From positions 26,565,657 through 26,629,656 of the forward strand of contig OX578282.1 of NCBI GenBank assembly GCA_951217055.1: a stretch of DNA of 64,000 nt. The letters run 5' to 3'. The stretch is from Gerris lacustris. Its lineage: Eukaryota > Arthropoda > Insecta > Hemiptera > Gerridae. Shown piece by piece: positions 36,601 to 46,660 of the stretch. Numbering within the stretch: position 1 is the first letter of the stretch; every line of letters begins with the position of its first letter. Below the pieces are notes generated by a model, which was not told where the DNA came from, did no database searches, and saw only the letters and a program-made list of their open reading frames with translations. The position numbers and the translations under genes are program-made.

Positions 36601-38578
36601 AAGTTATCGAAGTACCTTAATAGATGGAGTTCATGTATTTTTGAATTTTAAATATTCTTTGTTACCATAATTAATGTCACATGAAACTCACTGTAATTCT
36701 TAATAACTCCGATATGTATTGCAGTGCTAAAAATGCGATTCCCATCCAATGGCAATTGCAGATAAATAGATACTTATTTCCTGTATATTCTTGGGGCAGT
36801 TATTTTGTTGGAAACTATGTTACTTGTTGTGTGGCCCTAAACGACAGTAAAAAAAACTTTTATTGGTAGCTGTGAGGTCCAAAGGACCTTAAAACCTATG
36901 TGTCTGCGGAGATAAGGAAAACGTGTTCTGGAAGTATAGGTGTGAAAAAATATCGTGTATTGAGTAACAATTGATGAAAATGTGAGATAAACCGAATGTT
37001 TGGACATGAACATGAGCTTTAATATAACTTGAGGAGAAAGGAACATTAGTTGACTAAATGTAACTTATAAGATATAACTAAAAAGAGATGATTATAAAGT
37101 TGGAGAAGTGTCAAAGGAGCACTAGAGAGCAGTTAGTAGGAGACTGTGAAGGGAAGAATTTGAAGAAAGTGCTTATCACGTCTACGTCTACGCTATAGTT
37201 AGTGCTAGAACATACTCGTAAAAAAGCGATTTGATTGATAAGTAGTCGAGTTCATCTTTAGGCAGTGGAGTCAGTTGTTTATTCTAACATCATCATGACA
37301 GTTATAAAATCATTCAGTTATACATAATACTTCAGAGGTTAAAGATTTGCGTAGAGAAAGCAGGGATAAGTTGTTCGATTGATGTTGGCAAATATGCTTT
37401 TTATCTGATTTATCCTCTTCTCTTAATATTTAAGATCAATGATGATGCTTCCATAATCTTAGATCTAATTTAACAATCATTTGGATTGGAATTTTTCAAG
37501 GCATGGTCTTCACCGAAAAAACACCTTATTGTGATGACTTGGGTTGCGAAGGCCCACGTAATAGTACTAATTATAATAAAAGCAATTAAAAAGAGATTAG
37601 AAGAAGAAAAGATAACGAGATGAACAATTCAAGCTACATCTTATGTTTCATAGCTAAGCTGGATCTTAGAATAGTGTCATTGGAACGTAACAATAAAAAA
37701 AAAGCTGGAATGAAGGAGTTTTTGGAGGTTAGGCAACCAAACTCGGTGAGATCGAACCTCAGACCACGAGGTCACGCTACGACGAACAAAACAAGACGAC
37801 AACACAAAGGACATTATCTCTTCTTAAAGCTTCCACTGCATGAAGAAATGAATAACTAGACAATGCTAAAGAATAACTTGAAAATATAACCAATAGTATT
37901 AAAGTAAAAAAACAAAACAATCTAGTATGTAGTTCATGTTTTAAAGGGTAGAGAGTTTTGATGTATTCATGCTTTCGGCATCCACACTTCAGAAAGCATA
38001 TGCAATGCTGGTACAGTTTAAATCAATCGAATAAAAATATTAGAATTTAATTTTTTTCGTTTCCAAAATTTAATCAAATAAAAAGCCAGACTGGTGGTTT
38101 GGTGTCATATGTCAAACTAAATTAATAACTCTAAATTAAAATTTATTACAGTAAAATTGGTTGTTTAAGCAACATACTAATAAAATAAATGTTTTCTCAC
38201 ATGGTTTTAAAAAATAAGGACAAAACTTGATTGATATAACAAAACAAATTGTAGTTTTATATTAAGTACAATCTAATGGTAAACACAATATGTAATGGGT
38301 GGATAATATGTGGCTCAGACATTATGCAAATAACTGCACAATTCACACGACGGCACTTGTTGGTGTTCCAATATGCGTACCACACCAGCTTTAACAGAAC
38401 AAATGTAATGTTTAGGTTGGTTGTATTTCAAACTACGCTGATTCCCTATTGTTTCCAACCATATTTTTTCCTATATTTAGAGCTTACTGGAGGTAATGAA
38501 AGTATTGCCCCTATCATTTTAAAAGTTAAATGAAGAGTTAAATGTTTTTATGTCTCCTCCGAATTCAAAAACTCTTTA
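33626..38578. other. Intronic sequence, no exon supported
   Basis: This stretch contains the overlapping frames 34199-34531 and 34324-34647 in a slightly GC-richer patch (34140-34520). Neither shows a domain, and two competing frames of equal length argue against coding. The frame 37620-37859 is likewise unrecognised. No RNA gene or clear repeat boundary was found in the remainder. Confidence 0.35.
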
Positions 38579-38586
38579 CAGATGCG

Positions 38587-39042
38587 AAGTGGCGTAACCA
38601 GCGGTTACGCCACTTATAGCTCTGGGAGGGTCACATTCTAAGTCAGTTTAGATGGGGGGGGGGGGGGGGGTTAGTAGTGGTAACAAGAAAAGGGAACTAC
38701 TTATTCAACAAAGCAGCTGCCCCAGCAACTGCAAAGCAATGTTATGCTGATGCTTACTGCAGAACAATATCTTAAGGTAAGTCATGGGCGTCGTCTGCAG
38801 TTAATTATTGGGGGGGGGGGATTCATGGCGGGGGCTTCGGGGGCCCTCCCCCGGAAAATTTTGTAAATATGACCTCTCAAAACAGCGCTTTTATATATTT
38901 CTGAGGTGAAATTGAATATGAGGTGAATGTAAAAAATATGTATTAAAAAAAATACGGTGGTATTTTTTTTTTTTTTACTCTATTGGGGGGGGGGGGGGGG
39001 GGGGGGGGCACGTGCCCCTATGCCCCCCTGGATACGCCACTG
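38587..39042. mobile_element. Non-autonomous hAT-like element, 456 bp, with 8-bp target duplication
   Basis: CAGATGCG flanks the element as a direct repeat (38579-38586 and 39043-39050). The right terminus CTGGATACGCCACTG is a hAT-type end related to that at 18040-18054. The left terminus AAGTGGCGTAACC fits the inverse with one changed outer base. The left end itself forms a perfect 13-bp-stem hairpin (38587-38599 with 38603-38615). The interior has long G runs, a GGCACGTGCCCC motif as in the 17-18 kb element, and the GGCGTCGTC block shared with 33.5 kb. Noncoding. Confidence 0.88.
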
Positions 39043-39099
39043 CAGATGCGTTTTAGACATCAGGGAACAGTTACGGTCTAGTGCCAATCGGTCTGTCAT

Positions 39100-39500
39100 T
39101 CAACATTTTTGGGAACAACCATATTTTAAAAATTACTTATCCGATTTTAATGAAATTTGGATAGTAGGTCATAAATACCAACTATCCAAATTTCATTATT
39201 TGCCCATTGTCGGTCCCATGTTAATTTATTTCTACGTCTAATCCTTTCATTTTTTCATATTTAGAAACTTTTTTTTTTATTATGACCTACTTCTTAAAAA
39301 TACACTCATCAGTTTTAGAGGAAATTTGGATGGCTGGTCGAAAGTAGACCTCAGATCGTCACATTTTAATTTAATATTACTTAAAAAAAGTTCGACCCAG
39401 ATCGAATTTGAATCTGTAATAAAAACAGATTCAAATCTCATTTGACCATTATAATAATAGGACCACACAAATTGCCTACTATTTTCTTTCTCAATCAAAA
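39100..39500 (-). repeat. Diverged relative of repeat family A
   Basis: Blocks TTTTAATGAAATTTGGATAG, TAGGTCATAAATACC, ATTGTCGGTCCCATGTTAAT and GAAATTTGGATGGCTGGTCG occur in the same order as in the minus-sense family A copies at 1-180 and 58720-58920. Frames here are not genes. Confidence 0.5.
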
Positions 39501-40925
39501 AGCTAGTTTAAGTTTCATTTTTATCTTTCAAACTATTTTTCTTTTTCATAATTTAAATAGTTGTTTCCTTCAAATCCACTTTATATCCAAAGCTTTAATC
39601 AAACATTTTAAATCTACTACCAAAAAACCTAACATTACCACAAAAAGCCCTAACTTAATACCAAGTTACATAAAAAAAAGTTCGATTTTCCTCTATAACT
39701 AGGAACTAATGTTAATAAGTTCAGAACTGAATGTAAAACATTTAGACATTATAAGAAGGGCTTGCATGAGAACCACCACTAAGCTCCTCTTCCCTTAGCC
39801 CTTATTTAAAATTACTTGTGGATTATTCACAAGATTGCAAGGGTCTAACCCCTTCTGACCCTGACCTTGGAACCAGCTTTTTACATTGCCTTAAATTTTT
39901 TACATAACTATTGTTCCTTTTTTGTTTTATGAAAGTTTCTGACTTTGTTTATGAATCTACCAGTTTTGTTAAATAAATGAACAGTAGTTTTTACACTCTT
40001 ACAGCCCAATTTATTTTCCGAAATAAGTCCTTAACTTTTTTTGTCTATACTTATCTGAATCCATATCAATTTTTATGAAGGGCTCTATTTTTTTTACCCC
40101 TATAAAAACGAAAAAACCTTAAACATTTTTTTAAACTTAAAAAATAAATAGTTATCCAATATTTATTTTTAACTTAGACTTAAAAATAAACACCGAAATC
40201 AAGGAAGGAATAAAATTATTAAGGCGGGGCTCAATTTTCTCGAATTTTTTTTCGGTATGAAAAATATATAAGTCTAACCTGCCCAATATAAAACCTGGTT
40301 TAGAAAATCTTATATACTTGTTAGGTATATAAATATAAACTTAAATAAAAAAAAGAGAATAAAATAATCGTTTTTTATCACGGTAGGTGAAATTTCGTAT
40401 CGCGTGTTACACGTCCTCAAAAAGTACAAACCCCTTCTATACCTCCTTATTAAATATATATGTATATATTTATAAATTATACTAGAGATAAGTCTACATG
40501 CATAGTTGTAGCATGTAATACACTTAACTTAATAAATAATTATAATAATGATAATACATACATGAATGAGCGATTATAATATTAGTTTTTCTTATTATCC
40601 GTTGATGAACTAATTTAACTAAGATATTATGCATTTTTTATTCGGTATATTATGTAGGAAATTAATTAAACAAAATATTTGTACGTTTATTTAAACTAAA
40701 CGAAGTTTCAACAACATTTAGCAGATAAAGGTATGAACTAACTCATTATTCAAGAATGCGTTTTAAAAGAGTGAAAGTTTATCTTTGAAAAATTCTAGTT
40801 AGTTTATTTAGTTTTATCGGTCATTTAGCCAACGAAAATTAAAAAGAAAATACCCTGACTGCAGAACTCAAAGGCTCCAAAATCAAATAAAGGTATTATT
40901 TGGATTCATAGGGTTGTAATATCAA
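39501..40925. other. Intronic AT-rich sequence, no gene seen
   Basis: No coding exon, RNA gene or sharply bounded repeat was recognised in this stretch. Confidence 0.35.

Positions 40926-40928
<3 letters not shown>

Positions 40929-41016
<88 letters not shown>
40929..41016. repeat. TA dinucleotide microsatellite, about 88 bp
   Basis: Uninterrupted alternating T and A run. It lies directly at the 3' end of the minus-strand Penelope-like remnant, a position where such simple repeats often mark retroelement insertion. Confidence 0.95.
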
Positions 41017-41019
<3 letters not shown>

Positions 41020-41029
41020 AACAAAACAA

Positions 41030-41960
41030 CACACGACCGCGAATAGTTATTAAAACACTGAAAAAACCCAGGGTTCAGTCACAAAACAAAAACTAACTCA
41101 CACCACTCACAACATGCTTAAAAACCCGACGTTTCGGCTTTATTTAAAACCTTCTTCAGAGGATCTAAAACAGATGAAATACAAAAGGTTTACAAAGAAT
41201 GTAACTAAAGATAAGAGAAAAGTTAACAGAAAAACTCTTATGGAAGCGCAAAGATTTTAACTTACTGGAAAGAAAAAATTAAAATTGACTAGATGAGCTA
41301 ACAAGTATGGAACAAAAAGTAAATAGAAAGAGGTAACCAAAAAGAGAAGGTAACAATATAAAACTTAACCCCTGGTGCCATCTAGTGCCAACACACCGAA
41401 ACTACATTCAAATTGAATTCAAAAATATATAAAACAAATCTAAAAAAGTCCAACAACCATTAAAAACATTAAAAAAACATTAAAAATACTCTATTCAATC
41501 AGTCCAGAATACACAACATGTAAAATATCTATGTCGCTTCTAAAATTTAGAGATAATGGGTCCTTTTTAAGAAAAAGCATTTCCAGGGTCCATAGCCAAC
41601 ACCTTGACGTCCTGGAAGTTAAACTTGTGCCCTTGGTTCACCGCATGTAGAGCTAAAGCCGTAGAAGTAATCTTGCGAGTCCTAATACTATACTCATGTT
41701 GATAGACACGTTCCTTTAGAAACCTAGAGGTCTCCCTGTAATATACTTTACCACAATCCAGACAACTGATAGCATACACTACATTAGACTGTAAGTGAAC
41801 TGGGTATTTATCTTTTAATTTAGTATATAGAGACCCAACTCTGTATCTACTATAAAAGGCCAAAGAAATCTGTGGTATTTCTTCCGCTGAATTCCCTGAG
41901 AAAGACCATCAATAAATGGGAACTTAAAATAAGCTACAGGACCATCATCTTCTCTCTTAA
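41030..41960 (-). mobile_element. Penelope-like retroelement, 3' portion, degenerate
   Basis: Minus-strand copy: the coding remnant of the GIY-YIG endonuclease end (41567-41950) is followed by a 3' untranslated part. That part contains CCTCTGAAGAAGGTTTTAAA and GCCGAAACGTC (41128-41163) and ends near the TA microsatellite. The reverse transcriptase is missing, as expected for a 5'-truncated retroinsertion. Related GAAGAAGG/CCGAAAC motifs at 49.4, 57.6 and 60.0 kb suggest other 3' ends of the same class. Confidence 0.85.
41567..41950 (-). pseudogene. Penelope-like element protein C-terminus (GIY-YIG region), frameshifted
   Basis: The frame 41863 down to 41567 includes VVYAISCLDCGKVYYRETSR, then a conserved Leu-x-x-Arg...His-Glu pattern. 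This is the CxxC...Y-x-G-x-T...R...H signature of the Penelope endonuclease, except that the usual Gly of Y-x-G-x-T reads Arg. Upstream, in another frame (about 41950-41875), FPFIDGLSQGI matches the conserved segment that precedes this domain. The two parts are separated by a frameshift near 41870. The protein is inactive. Confidence 0.85.
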
Positions 41961-41964
41961 CATA

Positions 41965-42110
41965 TAATATATACAAGCATTCCCCCGCGCTATGCTCGGG
42001 GCGAATGCTTGCAATCAGTGGCTGTATATTACTACTATTTTATATCTATTACTATCATATTGGTTACTTGAGTAGGCCATTTCATTAAATATAATACTTT
42101 ATACTTAATT
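41965..42110 (+). repeat. Dispersed repeat family E, copy 2
   Basis: It starts with GCATTCCCCCGCGCTATGCT and CGGGGCGAATGCTTG, then AATCAGTGGCTGTAT, TATCTATTACTATCATATTG and GGCCATTTCATTAAATATA. The last parts match the copy at 42960-43060 nearly word for word. Confidence 0.6.
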
Positions 42111-42574
42111 ATTTGTTTAGCTTGATGTAGATGAAAATTGCTTAACATTAAAGTTATATAAATTACTTGAAAATGGCCCTCCCACAATATCGTAGGACTT
42201 CTTCCACAATTATTAATTATAAAATGAGGATAAAATGTAACTCCGCCATTTCCTCGCCATCCGGAGGAAACATATAGCTAGGCCACACCTAAAACTAAAA
42301 CGTAATCCTTAAAACAAACACAAAATACTATTAACTATGTAGTAATGGATCGTAAACAATATTCCATGTATAAGCAATTCCATCCGTAACCCTCTCAGAT
42401 GGTACCAAAACTTGTATTTACTATTATGTAAATTGGCCGTGGCTTAAGACATGTTTCTGAGATCCACGCACCAACAAAAGATATGTTTGACCCTGGGATT
42501 TATTTCTAATGAACTCTGATAATATAATTTTTAAGTTTTTGGTAGTTTTCATACTACGGAAAGTTTAAATTTTA
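42111..42574. other. Intronic sequence, no gene seen
   Basis: AT-rich text between repeat copies. TCTGATAATAT at 42515 recurs at 42715 beyond the palindrome and may be a duplicated target or chance. Confidence 0.35.
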
Positions 42575-42715
42575 ATTTAAATCAAATTATAATTATTATT
42601 AACTACGGGAAACAGACAGTGAAAAATGCACTCCAGCGCCGGGACTCCCGGCGCTGGAGTGCATTTTTCACTGTCTGTTTCCCGTAGTTAATAATAATTA
42701 TAATTTGATTTAAAT
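42575..42715. repeat. Perfect 141-bp palindrome made of two SINE tails head to head
   Basis: Two 70-bp arms (42575-42644 and 42646-42715) are exact reverse complements around a single C at 42645. Each arm equals the 3' half of the tRNA-headed element at 63797-63923: the T-stem remnant TCCCGGCGC, then GGAGTGCATTTTTCACTGTC, TGTTTCCCGTAGTTAATAAT and the AT-rich tail. The tRNA head is missing from both arms. Confidence 0.95.
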
Positions 42716-42959
42716 CTGATAATATATAATATATCACTAAGATGGTTTTCTAACTTGAATGAAATATTTAGATACTTATTTCAGATATGCCTTAAAATAT
42801 TAGAGATATTGCTCGCTATTAAAAAGTACTTCAGGAGGATACACAAAATCATTAAGGTCATTTAAATCTGTTACATATGCAACTCCATTAAGAGATATTA
42901 TTACGTACGTCACTATACATATACAATTTCTTACTCTTTCTAAAGATTGAGGAACCATC

Positions 42960-43060
42960 TTTAATTTTTAATCAGTGGCTGTATTACTACTATTGTATAC
43001 CTATTACTATCATATTGTTTAATTGAGCAGGCCATTTCATCAAATATAATACTTTATAAT
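42960..43060 (+). repeat. Dispersed repeat family E, copy 3
   Basis: AATCAGTGGCTGTATTACTA, CCTATTACTATCATATTG, GGCCATTTCATCAAATATA; close to the copy at 42011-42110. Confidence 0.6.
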
Positions 43061-43724
43061 TTGAGATTCACACAAACAAAAAATTATTTTTACTCTGGGA
43101 TTTATTTATTGTCATCGAGTAAGCTAATATTAGGGGGAACTTTTTATGCATAATTTCCACACCTCTATTTCTTCCGACTTCAAATTTAAAGTTATTATTG
43201 GAATTAATATTGCTTCCTCCAAAGATGGTTTTCTTCTAACTTGAATAAAATATTTAGATATCTTAACTATGATTAATTTAGTTCCATTAACTAATGAATT
43301 GATTAATTAAATTTAAATTTCTCATTTATATACCTTTAGAACGAACTTTATAATCAATATTTGTTTATATTTCTTTATACTTGTTTTGAACTATACAATA
43401 CAACCATATAATAATAATAAATATATCTATGTATTATAAGCTTATACAAATAATTATTTATTAAAAAGTTAATATGAAGTTATTTATGAAATTTTAAATT
43501 TGTTTGTTCTTTATAAATACTAATTTTTCTCAGCAAAAGCGACAAATTAATAGAATTATTGGAATAATAAATACCCGATTTAATAGCATTAGTGTGAGCT
43601 TCAAGCACCCGAATTGAAATTTAAATCGGACAATAATTGCATACGCCATGAGAGCCCCCAGTCAAAAATTTAACAAACATTGATAAAATTTACTTTATTT
43701 CTGGTAGAATCGATGGTCGTAACC

Positions 43725-43865
43725 GTGAGGTTCATGCTAGGAATCGCTGGCAGTGTCACAGTGTTAATATATTAGAGTAAATTGTAGGCCCTGTCATGAA
43801 ATAAATTTCATTATGTTTGATTAGTTTTATTACAGAATAATAAAAATAAAGATAGAACCTTTATC
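43725..43865 (+). repeat. Dispersed repeat family E, copy 4
   Basis: CATGCTAGGAATCGCTGGCA, GTGTTAATATATTAGAGTAA, AGGCCCTGTCATGAAATAAA; best matched by the copy at 9425-9530. Confidence 0.6.
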
Positions 43866-44037
43866 AATTTATTTTATTCTTTATTAGTACTCGAGATTAA
43901 TTGAAACATAAGTAGTTAAAGTCAAGGAGAAATAATAATTGTATATATAAATTTAGCTACATCATATAAAAAAGAAAACAATGTCGTCGAAATAATTTGC
44001 CATACACACAACTAAATTATAAATTGCCCTAAATAAA

Positions 44038-44430
44038 CTTAAACATTCATTTAAATATAGTAAAACATTCATTTAAATAAAGTAAAACCTTCATTTAAAT
44101 AAACTGAAATATTAACTTAATATAGAATTTAACAAACTATAAATAAGTTCATTCTAGTAATAATTATATGATATTAAAACAATTTAAAAAAAAGTAAAAC
44201 ATTTATTTAAATAAAGTAAAAAAATAATTTAAATAAACATAAAAATTAATTTAAATAAAGTAAAAAAAAAAAACATTTAAATAAACAAACATTCATTTAA
44301 ATAAAATAAAACATACATATAAATAAAGTAAAATATTAATTTAAATGAAGTAAAATATTCATTAAAATGAAGTAAAAAATTCATTTAAATAAATTAAAAT
44401 ATACATTGAAATAAACTAAAACATTTTCTT
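44038..44430. repeat. Degenerate AT-rich minisatellite of about 27-29 bp units
   Basis: AAAACATTCATTTAAATAAA, with variants and AGT or ACT linkers, recurs more than ten times over about 390 bp. Confidence 0.85.
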
Positions 44431-44482
44431 AATATAGAATTTAACATCCTATTAAAAACAAATAAATAAGTATAAAATTATA

Positions 44483-44700
44483 CCTTAATAAATGTCGGTA
44501 GTAGAACAAAAGATGTGGGGAGTAGAAGTACGCATCACGGCTGCATTTGTTAGACTAAAGGCAGGGAGAGTGGCGGGGAAAGAGAGGGGGCATTTGTTTA
44601 CAAAGTGTGTTTACGCGGAAACTTATGTATTTATTATCTTTTACCTACCGAACAACATACTTACTACTGGAAGTGACCAAAAATTTTGATAACCCGATCA
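44483..44700 (+). repeat. Edge of an unclassified dispersed repeat
   Basis: ACCTTAATAAATGTCGGTAG is shared with 9981-10002. A GC-richer stretch follows (GGCAGGGAGAGTGGCGGGGA and an AAGTGTGTTTACGCGG motif comparable to AAGTGTGTTTATGTG at 10091). The 65-codon frame here is not a recognised protein. Confidence 0.4.
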
Positions 44701-44729
44701 GCTGATTAGCCACTTTATATATATAATTA

Positions 44730-44738
44730 TTATTATAT

Positions 44739-44830
<92 letters not shown>
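44730..44830. repeat. TA dinucleotide microsatellite
   Basis: About 95 bp of alternating T and A, abutting the left arm of the foldback that follows. Confidence 0.95.
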
Positions 44831-44834
<4 letters not shown>

Positions 44835-44835
44835 G

Positions 44836-45029
44836 TAATTTTAATTATAATTTGTTATTTAACCATATTTTTGCATAATTTATATCTTTGTTTCCAAACA
44901 ATATGAAATAAATCTGCATTTACTGAGACATGCAACAACATAAAAAGCATAATACTTTTATTTATAGTTTCTTATGACCATTTTTATATAAATAAGATTA
45001 TTTATTTCATATTACTAACTACGAAAGTT

Positions 45030-45081
<52 letters not shown>

Positions 45082-45275
45082 AACTTTCGTAATTAGTAAT
45101 ATGAAATAAATAAGCTTATCAATATAAAAATGGTCATAAAAAACTATAAATAAAAGTATTATGCTTTTCTTGTTGTTGCATGCCTCAGTAAATGCAGACT
45201 TATTTGATATTGTTTGGAAACAAAGATATCAATTATGCAAAAATATGGTTAAATAACAAATTAGAATTAAGATTA
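44836..45275. repeat. Foldback with about 195-bp arms around a TA core
   Basis: Left arm 44836-45031 (AATTTGTTATTTAACCATA sense, TTTGTTTCCAAACAATATG, TTATTTCATATTACTAACTA, CGAAAGTTTATATA) recurs in reverse at about 45077-45275. The centre is about 45 bp of alternating T and A, interrupted once by G. The arms differ at scattered positions. No coding content. It may have arisen by template switching at the TA run or be a palindromic MITE. Confidence 0.9.
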
Positions 45276-45995
45276 CACCACATTTGATTGTCCTTGATAA
45301 CGATACAAGCTTTTCTTTTAAATAAACATTACAAGTTTTAGTTGAAATATAATCAGACAAAATGATTACAAACGTCAGTGTTGCGTGCACTACAACATAT
45401 ATCAAGGCTTCTTCCCTTCTTCTTCTTCTTATTTACAAAAGTAAAGTTTAGAAAAATAAATCACAGTGCAACAGCTGGCAGAGCGGTCAGAAAAACACTA
45501 AGCGAAATAATATACTACGAGAATCAGTTTTTCTCTCCATCGTTACTAATCAGTCTTGAATACTATCAATGTAATATTTATTCATTTTTTTTCTTATTGA
45601 ATTAAATTATAAATGAGAATAAAATTTGTGAGGTACGGTTTCATAAAAACAATATAGTTTACCCAACTAGTTTTGTAAAATATTTACATCATCAGGGTTA
45701 TGCACTTTACCAGACTGACAGGTTTACATAGTGAACTTTAAAATTGGTATGATTTAGGAACTAAATCATAATTCAATTAATTATTTAAAAATATTAAATT
45801 AATTTATGTTGCAATATACAATCATAGGTATATTGTAGAAATAAGATGTAGGCTCCACAGAATTTTCTCTATATACTGCAGAGAACCAGTTATTTCACTT
45901 CTTATTATGTACCGTTACTTTTACCATCATTAGGTTTATACTAGAAAAATTAATTTGCCATTTTGAAATCTACTCAATATTATCAATAGAATGTA
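45276..45995. other. Intronic sequence, no exon supported
   Basis: The frame 45378-45605 lacks any domain. A CATCATCAGGGTTATGCACTTT stretch near 45690, in reverse, resembles the CTGATGATGT wording at retroelement 3' ends. Confidence 0.3.
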
Positions 45996-45999
45996 AATA

Positions 46000-46110
46000 A
46001 GTGTCACCTCCCTGGGATTTGAAACACCATTGGATTGGACTTTAGTAACAGATGTTGCGAGTAAGCTAACTACAGTTGGGTCAAGATGAGTGTTAACTCT
46101 GACAGCGTAA
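46000..46110 (-). repeat. tRNA-headed SINE, family S, decayed copy 2
   Basis: Reverse strand reads a changed box B (TGTTTCAAATCCCAGGGAGG) at about 46008-46030, preceded by text alignable with the other two copies (CTTACTCGCAACATCTG). Box A is hard to recognise. Confidence 0.5.
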
Positions 46111-46539
46111 GGAAAATCGAACAAATTGCGAAGGGAGCCAATGAGAACTCAACATTTTTACGTCTAGCAGGTCGAACCAACTGGACAATTACAAATATCA
46201 CTGGCGGATGAGCGTGGCCTTAAGGATAACCACCTAGTGGTTTTATTTTTCCCTTACATACCAATCTTGTCTGTTAAAGTTAGCATTTATCTTGATCCGA
46301 CTGTTCTTGGCTACACTGATTTCCAACAAGTTATTACATATCTTCGTGCGTAGGCTTTGAATGTTGGTGTCAAAATTTTCTAGGTTTTTCGGTAATGACA
46401 TTTTTTTTTCTAGCGCAGGGTTTCCAAATTGAGCCCGAGGCGGGTAACCCGGAGACATAGACCGCGTAAGCAGGACCATTAAACAAACCGGGGTGGGAGA
46501 GGGGTATTGGCCACCGCACACATCTACTTGAGATGATCA

Positions 46540-46660
46540 TCAGTGTGAAATATGAATTACCTCCCTCGGATTCGAACCATTGCCAGGGATATTGATAATG
46601 ACCTTGGTTTCAAGTGAGAGTTAGCGAGTAATGTAACCACTAGCCAACGCCAGTCCCTCC
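46540..46660 (-). repeat. tRNA-headed SINE, family S, copy 3
   Basis: On the minus strand box A-like TTGGCTAGTGGTT (46635-46647) is followed by GAAACCAAGGTCATTATCAA and box B GGTTCGAATCC (46568-46578). GAGGGAGG and the CACACTGATGATCATC tail come next. Head and tail match copy 1 at 19045-19160. Confidence 0.75.

Noticed and set aside
46243..46521. 92-codon minus-strand frame with Pro-rich start
   Set aside because: No domain and adjacent to SINE copies; GC-richer patch is probably repeat.
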